From the IMG/VR virus record IMGVR_UViG_3300036944_001289, positions 145,283 to 209,282 of that record: a stretch of 64,000 bases of DNA; one strand, 5' to 3'. Within the stretch, counting starts at the first letter, position 1; the number at the start of each line of letters is the position of its first letter. Positions 17,408 through 26,257 of this stretch are shown here, in pieces. The position numbers were made by a program, and so were the translations under genes. Under the pieces are notes generated by a model that saw nothing but the letters and a program-made list of their open reading frames with translations, was not told the origin of the DNA and ran no database searches. This DNA comes from a virus.

Positions 17408-18207
17408 TACTTAAAGATTTCATGATATTATGTTGCGCACAAACGTATGATTATGATGCGCTAAAATATATAAAAAGTGTTGAACAAGCAGATGGTCAAC
17501 CACTGGAAACTATTGTAAAAGATGCAATACGAACTTTTATCTTTAATTGTAAACGCGATAACACTTGGCAATACATTAACAATTCATGTTTATTGTGTGG
17601 CCCACACACTATTCAAGGTGCTTTAGTACCACTAAAAGGTGCTGCACCTATAAGTTATAATTTTACCTCATCTAATTATGATAGAAAAACTGGATTAGAA
17701 TCACCATCAACTTCTGTAAATGCTTATATCGATACAGGATTCGATTCAAAAAGCGTTGGATTAGATGATATACATATAGCAACATATGCTTCATCAATAC
17801 CTTTCGGATCTTTTGGTAATATAATGGGAGATATTACAGATTCAAATTCTAGAATGACATTATTTAGATCTACATTAGGTTTAGGTAGTTATTGCAGAGC
17901 TACCAACCCTGATGGATATTTTTCTACTGGTTTTGATTACACTAATAATCTGCTGGGTATTACAAGAGCATCATCCACTACATTTAATATGAGAGCTACA
18001 AGCACCAATAATTCTTTTACGCGTGGATCGAGAGCAACAACTACAGCAAGTAATATTTACGTATATACAAGAAATCTAGGCGGTGCTTCTAATACACCTA
18101 TAGGTATGACAAGACTACAATTTTATTCATGCGGTAGAAACGTAGATCTTCAAAAGATTGAAAATAGAATATCTCAATACGTATCAGCAGTTTCGTTATT
18201 ACCATGA
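17404..18207 (+). CDS. tail fibre or adhesin-like protein
   Basis: 267 aa. The N-terminal helix-rich part (ALKYIKSVEQ, then AIRTFIFNCKRDNTW) leads into ALVPLKGAAPISYNF and a DRKTGLESP turn, a layout seen in phage proteins with a lectin-like beta-sandwich. Residues 90-250 are rich in Ser/Thr/Gly strands. Coupled by ATGA overlaps on both sides to other fibre-region genes. Probable host-binding function; inferred. Confidence 0.55.
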   Translation: MILKDFMILCCAQTYDYDALKYIKSVEQADGQPLETIVKDAIRTFIFNCKRDNTWQYINNSCLLCGPHTIQGALVPLKGAAPISYNFTSSNYDRKTGLESPSTSVNAYIDTGFDSKSVGLDDIHIATYASSIPFGSFGNIMGDITDSNSRMTLFRSTLGLGSYCRATNPDGYFSTGFDYTNNLLGITRASSTTFNMRATSTNNSFTRGSRATTTASNIYVYTRNLGGASNTPIGMTRLQFYSCGRNVDLQKIENRISQYVSAVSLLP

Positions 18208-18458
18208 CAACATATATCGACATAATGACAGCTACAGATTTAGAAAACTTTCGTTTTTTAATTTCTGATGAGTTAGGAAACGAAATTAATTTAGCACAAC
18301 AAGGAAGTAATATGAAGATTTCTCTCCATGAAATATCACCAGGTATACAATCTTTTACTTGTTATATTGTAAATGAAATAACAGAAACAGGTATATATAA
18401 TCATTTATATAGCGTACTAAAAAATAAACTTTCAAGTATAGAAGTAGAACCTGTATAA
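18204..18458 (+). CDS. hypothetical protein of the fibre operon
   Basis: 84 aa, acidic, with predicted alternating strands. The start overlaps the adhesin stop by 4 bases and the gene is followed by a terminator, so it is the last gene of the unit. It could be a small fibre chaperone or cap; no motif supports this. Confidence 0.55.
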   Translation: MTTYIDIMTATDLENFRFLISDELGNEINLAQQGSNMKISLHEISPGIQSFTCYIVNEITETGIYNHLYSVLKNKLSSIEVEPV

Positions 18459-18481
18459 CTATTAAATCTAACCATTAGTTT

Positions 18482-18511
18482 AAAAAAGCAGCTTTTTATA
18501 GCTGCTTTTTT
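18482..18511 (+). terminator. rho-independent terminator of the fibre operon
   Basis: Stem AGCAGCT/AGCTGCT extended by A/T pairs, followed by a run of T on the plus strand. Confidence 0.85.
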
Positions 18512-18544
18512 TTTATGTCTGTATTACAAATATAGACATAAAAA

Positions 18545-18568
18545 AGAGCTGCTCTTTCGAGCAGCTCT
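18545..18568 (-). terminator. terminator of the major capsid gene
   Basis: Ten-pair stem AGAGCTGCTC/GAGCAGCTCT with a 4-base loop. On the minus strand it is followed by T5, 36 bases after the gp23 stop. Confidence 0.88.
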
Positions 18569-18603
18569 GAAGTTGTTTATGATTCGTTGTACTAGCGTTA
18601 AGC

Positions 18604-20058
18604 TTAGAAGTAAACTGACTGATTGCCAGGTGTGAATGCCTGACCGAGTCCGCTTACTATAATAACGTGGTAGTAGAGGTTTGCGCCGAAAATGTTGTCT
18701 ACAACACCGTAACGGGTTAATAGACCAACACGTGGTGCAAAGTCGTTCTGACCAATGGTGCGTTGTACCATAACAGGTATGTATGGGCAGTAGATGATAC
18801 CGGTATCGTAGAATTCTGGACCCTTGTAGCCAAGTAGTGCATATTCTGGACGATTTGTAGTATCAACGTATTGACCTTCTGTTCTGGTGTCTCTGTAAAC
18901 CTGGAAACGACCACCAAGGCTACCTACCTTAGCAACACCGACTGGCTGTGTGTTAACATTGCCTTGAACTGGTACCCATTGGAATTCAGGTAGCATTTCA
19001 AGGATTGCGCAAACGCGAGGTGTTGCAACAATGAAGTTTGCAGCGCCACGACGATTACGTACAGCAATACGGTTAGCTTCGATAATTAGTCTTTGATAGA
19101 AGTCACGGTTACGTTCGACCAACCAACGGCCATCTGCTGAAGCAGGAGACCAGATAGAATAACCAACGCCAGCACCTGCATTGAGGGCGACTTGGATCAT
19201 TCTAATAATCATTTCACGGTCGATTTCGGCCTGAATTTCATAGCTCATAGCGTTTGTTAATTCAGTGTCGATATCAATACCGTTCATGTTCTTGAGGTCT
19301 TGCTCAAGCTCTACGGACCAGCGGGCGCCTAAGCGTCTTGTACCAGCTTCAACAGCAGTCTTTTCAAATGAAACTTCAAATGTCGGAATGTTTTCCGAGA
19401 TTTCAAAGCTTGATAGAAGAGCTGCTACACCGTTATTTTGACCGTTATTAATAAAATTAACGGGCAATGCAGAGCTACCAGAAAGGTAGGCTGCGGATGT
19501 ACCGGTGTAAGCACTGTTAAGGTACTGATAGCCTGCTTCCTGACCAGCTGCAGAGGTAAGAATACCAGACTGACCGGCAGGAGCGTTGCCATTAGAACCT
19601 AAAGTGCTACCTGTGTAGCGATAACGAAGAGCGAATGCGAGACCTACTGGACCAGCCATTGGTTGAACGCCGACAATTTCGTTAGAGATAAGCTCTGGGA
19701 AAGTACGGCGGATCATGGGGATCAAGATTTTTGGAAGACGGTAGTCACCAGGTGCGTATGTATCTGTACCAGGTGTACCGGTAGAGTTCCATGAGTTCAT
19801 ACCTGCTGTGCCACCAACTGCACCACCGAAACCGGCAGTATTAACTGTACCGGATGGGTTGTAGTTAGGACCAGCTTCGTTAACCATACACCATTGCTCT
19901 TGGTTTTCCAATAGCATTGCTGTATTTAAACGGGTGTGGTTGTCTTCAATCGGAGCAACGTTCTTAGAAGAGTAATCCAAAACTGGACCCCACTTCTCAA
20001 GAAGCGCCTTTGCTCTTGATTCATTGATATATGCTTGTGTAGGACGAATAGTGTTCAT
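18604..20058 (-). CDS. 23: major capsid protein, T4 gp23-like
   Basis: 484 aa. Strong gp23 signature: LPKILIPMIRRTFPELISNE, then IVGVQPMAGPVGLAFALR, AVEAGTRRLGARWSVELEQD and ANFIVATPRVCAILE. It forms the hexamers of the prolate T4-type head. T4 gp23 is trimmed by the gp21 protease after a (hydrophobic)-x-Glu site; a candidate is MVNE followed by Ala near residue 63. Codons are noticeably richer in G/C than in neighbours, as expected of the most highly expressed gene. It has its own late promoter and terminator. Confidence 0.95.
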   Translation of the reverse strand: MNTIRPTQAYINESRAKALLEKWGPVLDYSSKNVAPIEDNHTRLNTAMLLENQEQWCMVNEAGPNYNPSGTVNTAGFGGAVGGTAGMNSWNSTGTPGTDTYAPGDYRLPKILIPMIRRTFPELISNEIVGVQPMAGPVGLAFALRYRYTGSTLGSNGNAPAGQSGILTSAAGQEAGYQYLNSAYTGTSAAYLSGSSALPVNFINNGQNNGVAALLSSFEISENIPTFEVSFEKTAVEAGTRRLGARWSVELEQDLKNMNGIDIDTELTNAMSYEIQAEIDREMIIRMIQVALNAGAGVGYSIWSPASADGRWLVERNRDFYQRLIIEANRIAVRNRRGAANFIVATPRVCAILEMLPEFQWVPVQGNVNTQPVGVAKVGSLGGRFQVYRDTRTEGQYVDTTNRPEYALLGYKGPEFYDTGIIYCPYIPVMVQRTIGQNDFAPRVGLLTRYGVVDNIFGANLYYHVIIVSGLGQAFTPGNQSVYF

Positions 20059-20065
20059 CGATAAT

Positions 20066-20073
20066 TATTTATT
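20066..20073 (-). promoter_or_regulatory. late promoter AATAAATA for gene 23
   Basis: Seven bases before the gp23 start. The 65 bases between it and the scaffold gene hold no other obvious element. Confidence 0.65.
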
Positions 20074-20138
20074 CCTTTTTTCTTCGACCCCAGGGTTTTT
20101 TACCAGGTAACTCAGGAAAAAATAGCCTAATTCTTCTC

Positions 20139-20993
20139 TTAGTACTTACCTAATTCTTTTAGGTAAGGAGAAATTTGTTGCACGCCTTCTGTGATCACTT
20201 CTTCTGTCTGTTCTGTAACAACATGATCAACATCTTGGCGCTCATTTAGTGCTTCTTCTTTCAAGACTTCGAGTCTATCTGTTAATTTCTTATTGAAGAG
20301 TTTGACTGTGTAATCAAAATTTTCATTTATAAATTCCAGCGATTTGCCAGCCATTACTTTCTTAACGTAATATTTTTCTTGATCGTTAAGTTTGGCGGTT
20401 TTTTGTTCTAGAATCAAACCAGCTTGTATTTGCTGTAGGGATTCTTTTAACATAGCGTTTTCGCTTTGGATAGACTCAAGCTTTTTAGAAGCTTCATTTA
20501 TTTGGTTTTTACCATCAAGCACTGCATCTTTGATAGAATCTCTTTCAAGTGCAGATGTGACAGCTAAAGTGTTTCGTAGTGATTCAAGTAGTTTGGCTGC
20601 TTTCTTGTTTTTAACAGCTTCTTGAATGTCAGCAGCAGGTACTATCTCTTCAAGATAAGCTTCGAGATAGTCACTGATAGATTCAACTAAGGTTTGTTTA
20701 AACTTCTTAGCATCTTCATTTAGTGTTCTCTCATACTTAGAAACAACCTTCTTAAGTTTGTTTGCTCTATCTAGTTCAATAGCTTCTACTACCTTTTCTA
20801 ATTTAATTGTATGATCTTTATCAATAGCTTCGAGTAGTTGCTCGAGCTTCTTAGTATAAAGTTCATCTTGTTCAGCAAGAGCTTTCTCAACATGGAGTTC
20901 AACTTTTGCTTTTACCTTTGATTCAATAGCCTCTTGAATCATTTTTAAAGATTCAGGTGAGAGGTCTTTTAATTGTTCGTTAATATTCTCCAT
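20139..20993 (-). CDS. 22: prohead core scaffold, T4 gp22-like
   Basis: 284 aa, almost wholly helical and charged. The conserved segment is KYERTLNEDAKKFKQTLVES, followed by EAYLEEIVPAADIQEAVKNK, a clear gp22 match. The C-terminus (KLFNKKLTDRLEVL, then HVVTEQTEEVITEG) has several (I/L/V)xE sites expected to be cut by gp21 during maturation. It sits in the T4 order 21-core-22-23. Confidence 0.9.
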   Translation of the reverse strand: MENINEQLKDLSPESLKMIQEAIESKVKAKVELHVEKALAEQDELYTKKLEQLLEAIDKDHTIKLEKVVEAIELDRANKLKKVVSKYERTLNEDAKKFKQTLVESISDYLEAYLEEIVPAADIQEAVKNKKAAKLLESLRNTLAVTSALERDSIKDAVLDGKNQINEASKKLESIQSENAMLKESLQQIQAGLILEQKTAKLNDQEKYYVKKVMAGKSLEFINENFDYTVKLFNKKLTDRLEVLKEEALNERQDVDHVVTEQTEEVITEGVQQISPYLKELGKY

Positions 20994-20996
20994 AAA

Positions 20997-21191
20997 TTAG
21001 AAAAGTTTTGCGTTATTATTATTTATTATTTTTTGCTTTATTTTTTGTTCAATGGCAACTTTTATTGAGTCTTTAGCAGATTTAGGCTTATTACTCAATA
21101 TATTGTCAATAAAATTATGCAAGGACTCTTTAACTACAGAACGCTTACTGTGTTTTTTTACCTTTTCTTTTATCTTATGTTTTTTTCTCAT
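20997..21191 (-). CDS. small lysine-rich prohead-core-like protein
   Basis: 64 aa, about one third Lys or Arg, helical. It sits between the protease and the scaffold, where T4-like phages keep small core proteins, and is followed 4 bases later by gene 22. It could be the counterpart of T4 gp67 or gp68; sequence alone does not prove this. Confidence 0.6.
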   Translation of the reverse strand: MRKKHKIKEKVKKHSKRSVVKESLHNFIDNILSNKPKSAKDSIKVAIEQKIKQKIINNNNAKLF

Positions 21192-21192
21192 A

Positions 21193-21855
21193 TTATAATT
21201 TATTTATAAAACTAAGAATCGCGCTACGTAGATATTGATCTTTATCGGAGCGAGGTAAAGTTATTAACTTCTTTTCAAAAGTATCATATAATTCTTCATA
21301 ATGTCCATTCTCTCTCAATACATATTGTTTAGATTCGAGAATACCATTAACAAACGCTTTACCGAAACTTGGATCTGCAACGCAATCGATTGCTACTAGT
21401 CTAAAATCTTTTACTCTATTACAACCGTTTGATTCAGGTATTAATTGCCCTAAAGCTCTAGAACTCATACCAACTTTAACACCGTCGTTAATAAGTGAGC
21501 GAACTATAAGACCTGTAGGTGTTGATAGTACTTTACTTTTACCGTAAAATACATTACCATCTCTTTTTAGTTCTGTAACTAAGTGACAGACTCTAGATAG
21601 ATCTACGTCAGCTGTGGTAGGGTGATTAAGTTCACCCATTGCTCTACCAGGCTTAATCATATCATCTTCGTAGCGCTGAACTTCACGGACCATTTCATCG
21701 ATAGGATATAGACGCTTATTTCTATTGACACCCTCTGCCATCATATATGGCCCCTTTATATAGAGTGTTCTAGGTTCATTAGCATTACGCTCTTCAACGA
21801 TATAAGAAAAATCGTTGTTATTAGTAGGTGTCTCAACTATTAGTCTAAAACTCAT
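21193..21855 (-). CDS. 21: prohead maturation protease, T4 gp21-like
   Basis: 220 aa. Family S77 serine protease. Visible: LYIKGPYMMAEGVNRNKRLY, RAMGELNHPT with catalytic H78, SRVCHLVTELKRDG, and VKVGMSSRALG with the nucleophile S131 or S132. It processes scaffold, capsid and internal proteins at (I/L)xE sites. Its own N-terminus, MSFRLIVE, ends with such a site. Stop and next start are one base apart, so the core genes are co-translated. Confidence 0.93.
   Translation of the reverse strand: MSFRLIVETPTNNNDFSYIVEERNANEPRTLYIKGPYMMAEGVNRNKRLYPIDEMVREVQRYEDDMIKPGRAMGELNHPTTADVDLSRVCHLVTELKRDGNVFYGKSKVLSTPTGLIVRSLINDGVKVGMSSRALGQLIPESNGCNRVKDFRLVAIDCVADPSFGKAFVNGILESKQYVLRENGHYEELYDTFEKKLITLPRSDKDQYLRSAILSFINKL
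21201..21208 (-). promoter_or_regulatory. late promoter TATAAATA for the core gene
   Basis: Perfect box on the minus strand lying inside the 3' end of gene 21, 9 bases before the ATG at 21191. Confidence 0.55.
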
Positions 21856-21862
21856 TTAATAT

Positions 21863-21870
21863 TATTTATA
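21863..21870 (-). promoter_or_regulatory. late promoter TATAAATA for gene 21
   Basis: Perfect box 7 bases before the ATG at 21855. Confidence 0.7.
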
Positions 21871-21889
21871 TGATGGTGTATCATATCCA

Positions 21890-22339
21890 TTAAGTTTTTA
21901 TATTTAATTCTTTTTCTGTTAGTATAATAAACTCCATATTCTTTCTTTTAGCCCATTCTTTAGCTGCTATCCATTTTGCTTGATTGGTAATCCAGGTAGT
22001 TTGTTCGTATAGTATTGTTTTTTTATGTTTACCTTTTGTAGGTACTGGTTGTACCGTTTGTTTGCTAGGCTTAATTTCTATCAAAAGTTTTTGTTTATTA
22101 CCGTCTTTATCTTTAAAGACAACAAAATTATCTACAAAATATCTGTGAACTTTCTGATCTAAAGGGTTGATATATGGTACAATTATATTTTCACTACCCC
22201 ATGCTAATATATTAGGATTTGTATCAGCCCATCTAAAGAATTTTAACTCCCAACCACTACGATATACAGGATTGTTCTTTCCTAGATATTTTTCTATATT
22301 AATCGGTCGGTAAATTCCTTGCTTATATTTATTGGCCAT
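21890..22339 (-). CDS. 4: head completion protein, T4 gp4-like
   Basis: 149 aa, the same length as T4 gp4. It aligns through YRSGWELKFFRWADTNPNIL (gp4: YRSNWEKFFFEWLDKNPEII), then AWGSENIIVPYI, a central DNFVVF, LLIEIKPSKQT, and a C-terminal ILTEKEL. The E and IEIKP residues resemble the nuclease-like (TnsA/PD-(D/E)xK) core noted for this family. It is needed to finish DNA-filled heads before tail joining. Confidence 0.88.
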   Translation of the reverse strand: MANKYKQGIYRPINIEKYLGKNNPVYRSGWELKFFRWADTNPNILAWGSENIIVPYINPLDQKVHRYFVDNFVVFKDKDGNKQKLLIEIKPSKQTVQPVPTKGKHKKTILYEQTTWITNQAKWIAAKEWAKRKNMEFIILTEKELNIKT

Positions 22340-22368
22340 AAATTAACTATTTAAAAAGTTAAATGTTT

Positions 22369-23214
22369 TCATTTTACAAACACACCACTATACATCATTG
22401 CATTACCCCATTTACTCGGATATAAAGACACATGTACATGTTTGAGACCATGGCTAATCAAATTAGCAGTAGTGTAGTTAGCATTTTTAACTTGTAGTAG
22501 GTTGTTCTTAATATTTTTACCTATGTTTATGTTAAACTCATCTATATATGCGTCTTCCGGTAACTCATAGAAATTAGCATCATCTGGTTCAGTAGTGTTT
22601 ATTGTATCACTCTCATCATACTTAGACCTATTAATTCTGGTATCTATATAAGACTTAGATCTAATTAGATTAGTGAATGTAACATGAATAAATCCATTAG
22701 GTGTAAGATTATTGAATACATGTGCTATCGCATCTATAGCCTCTGGTATTGCTGTAGTAGTAGTATCATAATCGACTATATCGAATAATATTGGTTTGTC
22801 TACAATATTATTATCAACAACATTGATGAATTTTTGCGGTTGTTGTAATACATTTTCAAACTTAACAATTTTTCTTTTTGTAAAAGGCACATACACACTT
22901 AATTTATTATTAGATGCATCTCTAATAAATCTTCGACCTTGTTCAAAAGCTTTAGTAGGGGTATAATCGACACCATATATCTCTATGGTTGGATTAGGTA
23001 GATTTGATATTATTTTACGTTCAAAATCATAGGTATCTGGGAGAGATGCTATTCTAACCACTGGCTGTGCATTTAATTTATCAAACACCCCAAGTCTAGA
23101 TAATATAGATATATAATTTTCTCTATCTTTAAGTTTGTTCTCGATAGAGAACCCAGTATGATACTCCTCTCTACGTTTACGTTCAATTAAAAAATAGTCC
23201 TTAAATGTTATCAT
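22369..23214 (-). CDS. hypothetical late protein, possibly Rossmann-like
   Basis: 281 aa between the neck and head-completion genes. The segment IDAIAHVFNNLTPNGFIHVTF looks like the late strand of a methyltransferase-like fold, but no SAM glycine motif is evident. It starts MITFKDYFLIE, then Arg, the same type of leader as other late genes here. It could be a packaged or morphogenetic protein; function unknown. Confidence 0.55.
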   Translation of the reverse strand: MITFKDYFLIERKRREEYHTGFSIENKLKDRENYISILSRLGVFDKLNAQPVVRIASLPDTYDFERKIISNLPNPTIEIYGVDYTPTKAFEQGRRFIRDASNNKLSVYVPFTKRKIVKFENVLQQPQKFINVVDNNIVDKPILFDIVDYDTTTTAIPEAIDAIAHVFNNLTPNGFIHVTFTNLIRSKSYIDTRINRSKYDESDTINTTEPDDANFYELPEDAYIDEFNINIGKNIKNNLLQVKNANYTTANLISHGLKHVHVSLYPSKWGNAMMYSGVFVK

Positions 23215-23235
23215 TATTATTATGTGACCTAGTCC

Positions 23236-24384
23236 CTAGCCGACAAAGAATAGAGGAGGTTCATTATCACCAAGCCCGGGTGTAGCACCGGTATATAGTT
23301 GCTCTTCGAGTTTTTCCTTCTCAGCAAGACCTTCCGATAACATGTCTGCATTTACAGATCCACCACCGAATAATGTAGTACCTTGGTACTTACCACGCAC
23401 TCTTGCAAGTACTATTTTTGTTAATGCAAGAGAATATTGATATACCCACTGCTCTTGTATTACATCTCTTAAAGGCTTTTCAACATAACAGCTTATAACA
23501 CCATAATATTGTGAAGTGCTTTCACCAGCTTTTGGTTGAGGATATATTCTCATTAACTGAGTTCTTTCATTAAAGTCGTATGAAGGTTTAATTGCCAGTA
23601 ACTTCTCTCTATTGTTTAACCAGTCCTTTAATACATACCAGCTTATTAAATCAAAGCCGTAATTACCCATCGCATAACTGAAATAGGTTTGTTGTGCTAA
23701 TGTTTGTTCAATTGTAAACAGCGTATTAATACCTGTTGTAGATCCTTGTTCAAAGTCTGTAATAGCGATTACTTTACGATAATCCATTACGTCATAATCA
23801 AAAGAGTTATTATATTTTGTAGATGATACTGGTGTACCTAATTGTGTTATCTGTCTTTGAGATGTTTGTGTAAAATTAGCTGATAGAGATGAATTAAAAG
23901 CAGTAATTTGACTATATATTGTTGTATCAAATATTTCATTTACAAATAGACCACCACTTAGTGCTGCAGATAAACTTGTAGATGTATTAAAGTAACCTGA
24001 ATTTGTTGCTGTATTTACTACGTATGCAACAGTTTGCTGTGGTACGTAATTTGTATATTGAGGGTTAGAAGTTTTACCTTTTGTCTGATCTAACACACTT
24101 GCATCGTTTAATGTTACTAAAGAGTCTAGTCTAATACCAACATCTTTCTCATAAAGGTTACTATTGAATAATATATACTCTCTGGTATAACCGGCAAATT
24201 TAGTAAACATTTCACAAGCTATGCTAATATTTTCATATAACTGGTCTCTATGAACCTCTACATTTATAAATGGGTAACCAAGGCTTCTAAGAATTCTTTC
24301 TGATAATCTATTAAAAGAAGTTATCTTGTTTGAAAGATTAGTACTTTGAAAAGCAGAGATGGGTGTTATATCGCACTGTGACAT
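23236..24384 (-). CDS. 13: neck protein, T4 gp13-like
   Basis: 382 aa. N-terminal RILRSLGYPFINVEVHRDQL matches T4 gp13 ([20 protein letters not shown]). The C-terminal part, QWVYQYSLALTKIVLARVRG, then LFGGGSVNADMLSEGLAEKE and PPLFFVG, matches its end. gp13 joins the head portal to the tail with gp14. It is longer than T4 gp13 (309 aa) because of a Ser/Thr-rich insert at residues 90-200. Confidence 0.88.
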   Translation of the reverse strand: MSQCDITPISAFQSTNLSNKITSFNRLSERILRSLGYPFINVEVHRDQLYENISIACEMFTKFAGYTREYILFNSNLYEKDVGIRLDSLVTLNDASVLDQTKGKTSNPQYTNYVPQQTVAYVVNTATNSGYFNTSTSLSAALSGGLFVNEIFDTTIYSQITAFNSSLSANFTQTSQRQITQLGTPVSSTKYNNSFDYDVMDYRKVIAITDFEQGSTTGINTLFTIEQTLAQQTYFSYAMGNYGFDLISWYVLKDWLNNREKLLAIKPSYDFNERTQLMRIYPQPKAGESTSQYYGVISCYVEKPLRDVIQEQWVYQYSLALTKIVLARVRGKYQGTTLFGGGSVNADMLSEGLAEKEKLEEQLYTGATPGLGDNEPPLFFVG

Positions 24385-24389
24385 ATAGT

Positions 24390-24397
24390 TATTTATT
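24390..24397 (-). promoter_or_regulatory. late promoter AATAAATA
   Basis: Five bases before the gp13-like ATG at 24384. Confidence 0.6.
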
Positions 24398-24423
24398 AAG
24401 AGTCTATGATGTCAATGTTTTCG

Positions 24424-26193
24424 TTATTGTGGTGCGGGTGTTTCAGCTGGTGCTGCTTCTGCACCACCAGTTTCAACTGGAGCTTCTCCACCTACTTCAG
24501 CGGGACCTCCACCAAACTCCGGTGGTGAACCTGCTGGTGATTGTTGCTCACCCGCACCACCTATTTCACTACCTGCTGCTGCTTGATTTTGTTGACTCAT
24601 TGTCTGTAGTTGATCTCTCCAATTTGGACCAGCATTTGTAATATTATTAAGCTCCCACTCAAGCTCTTTATCCTTACGGAGGAATTCACGATTTGCCTTA
24701 ATGTCAATATCACTCCAACCAAGAATTTTCTTTTGTAAATATGTAGGAGAGATAGTAGGATTGCTCGCAAGGGTATTAAAGTTATTTGTTTTAAGTTCTA
24801 ATTTTTGGCTCTCTCTTAACTCATAAAAGTTAGTAGGTACATTAAATTCTAATGATATATGCTGTTCTTTAATGTCGTATTTTTCTACTAGACCTTTAAG
24901 ATTTAAGTGTGTTAAAAATCCATTTTTTAATGCACCTGCAAATTGTTGTTGTAAGCGAATAATAAACTTAGCAAACTTGAGCTCTTCTCTTAAAATTTCT
25001 GCACCATCTTTGAAAGTACTCTCAGAGTTAAGTCTATTAGTAGGTACTTTTAATGATTTGTAAAGTTTGTTTACAAAGTACATTAAGTCTGTTAGCTCAC
25101 CAAGATTTGCACCACCAGCTAATTGTGTAACAGATGTGCCTTCGCTACCTTGTCTTTTTGCAAACCAAAAAGAGTCCAACATTGATTGTGGATTAAATTT
25201 CTGAACTATACCAGATTGATTGACGTCGAAAGTCTTCTTGCTCCAGTACTCTTGAATTAATTTACGTAAATAAGCTTCAGCTTTTGGTGGTGGCATGTTA
25301 CCAACATCAACATTAAATACTAGACGTTCAGGAGCTCTTACCAATCTATATATTACTATAGAGTCTTCTATAAGAGATAACTGTCTGTAAGCTCTTCTTG
25401 AATTTTCAATAAACGGTAATCTAAAAGATTTATCTTGATTCCATATGCCAGAATTAATATATGTAACCTGGTTTTTATCCATAGGGATAAACTCATACTT
25501 AATTACTTTATTAGGCTTAGCAGGATCAAAAATAGGCTTTCTTAGAATATAACCTTTAATAATCATATTCTGAATATTATCAAAAATAGGATCGATTAAC
25601 TCCGTAGGCAACTGTACCACGCCAAGTATACCTTCTTCTGGAAACTTTTTATGAACTACATGTTCAAAGTAAACTTCACCCTCCACTATTAACTGTCTAA
25701 AATATTCCCAGCCTTTTCTTTCAAGATTAAAATATTCTACGTATTTTTGAAACTCTTTAATTATCTGTTCCTTATCTATATCTTTTAAGTCAATATTTTT
25801 AAATTGTAACTTAACAATATCACCTGCTTGATCTTTATTGATTGTTTCATCACAAATCTCATCTAAACAATCAGATATTTCAGAGAATGCCGCCATCACT
25901 CTGTAATCCATTATTCTCGCACCCTTATCAGCCTGTATATTGGCATATACCATATCATTGTATATGCCACCTTTTGCTATAGAACCAGATGGTGTGTTAT
26001 TATAATCATTATCAAAAAATACGCTATTACGAGCTAAAGCTTCGGAACGTTTAGACCCTGTGTCCTGGAATATTTGATACTTAGGATTTATCTGATTTAA
26101 GTATCCATTTAGATCAAGAGTTTGGTATGGTAACTTATTTACAAGGTTTTTAAAGAAACCACCGGATACTGTATTTTTATCGTCTGCAGCCAT
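24424..26193 (-). CDS. 20: portal vertex protein, T4 gp20-like
   Basis: 589 aa. Clear portal segments: RIMDYRVMAAFSEISDCLDE, VYFEHVVHKKFPEEGI, SLIEDSIVIYRLVRAPERLV, then FNVDVGNMPPPKAEAYLRK and SEGTSVTQLAGGANLGEL. The last 60 residues are a Pro/Ala/Gly/Glu-rich extension not needed for the fold. The dodecameric ring is the DNA entry point of the head and nucleates the prohead. A degenerate late box (ATTAAATA) lies 6 bases before its start. Confidence 0.95.
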   Translation of the reverse strand: MAADDKNTVSGGFFKNLVNKLPYQTLDLNGYLNQINPKYQIFQDTGSKRSEALARNSVFFDNDYNNTPSGSIAKGGIYNDMVYANIQADKGARIMDYRVMAAFSEISDCLDEICDETINKDQAGDIVKLQFKNIDLKDIDKEQIIKEFQKYVEYFNLERKGWEYFRQLIVEGEVYFEHVVHKKFPEEGILGVVQLPTELIDPIFDNIQNMIIKGYILRKPIFDPAKPNKVIKYEFIPMDKNQVTYINSGIWNQDKSFRLPFIENSRRAYRQLSLIEDSIVIYRLVRAPERLVFNVDVGNMPPPKAEAYLRKLIQEYWSKKTFDVNQSGIVQKFNPQSMLDSFWFAKRQGSEGTSVTQLAGGANLGELTDLMYFVNKLYKSLKVPTNRLNSESTFKDGAEILREELKFAKFIIRLQQQFAGALKNGFLTHLNLKGLVEKYDIKEQHISLEFNVPTNFYELRESQKLELKTNNFNTLASNPTISPTYLQKKILGWSDIDIKANREFLRKDKELEWELNNITNAGPNWRDQLQTMSQQNQAAAGSEIGGAGEQQSPAGSPPEFGGGPAEVGGEAPVETGGAEAAPAETPAPQ

Positions 26194-26257
26194 TTTAAAT
26201 ATTTAATATAAAAAATAGATTTATCAATTATAATAAATCTATAGATTTTAATTTATA

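Noticed and set aside
24363-24641. Plus-strand Leu/His-rich frame opposite the portal C-terminus
   Set aside because: Its odd composition mirrors the Pro/Ala/Gly-rich portal tail on the other strand.
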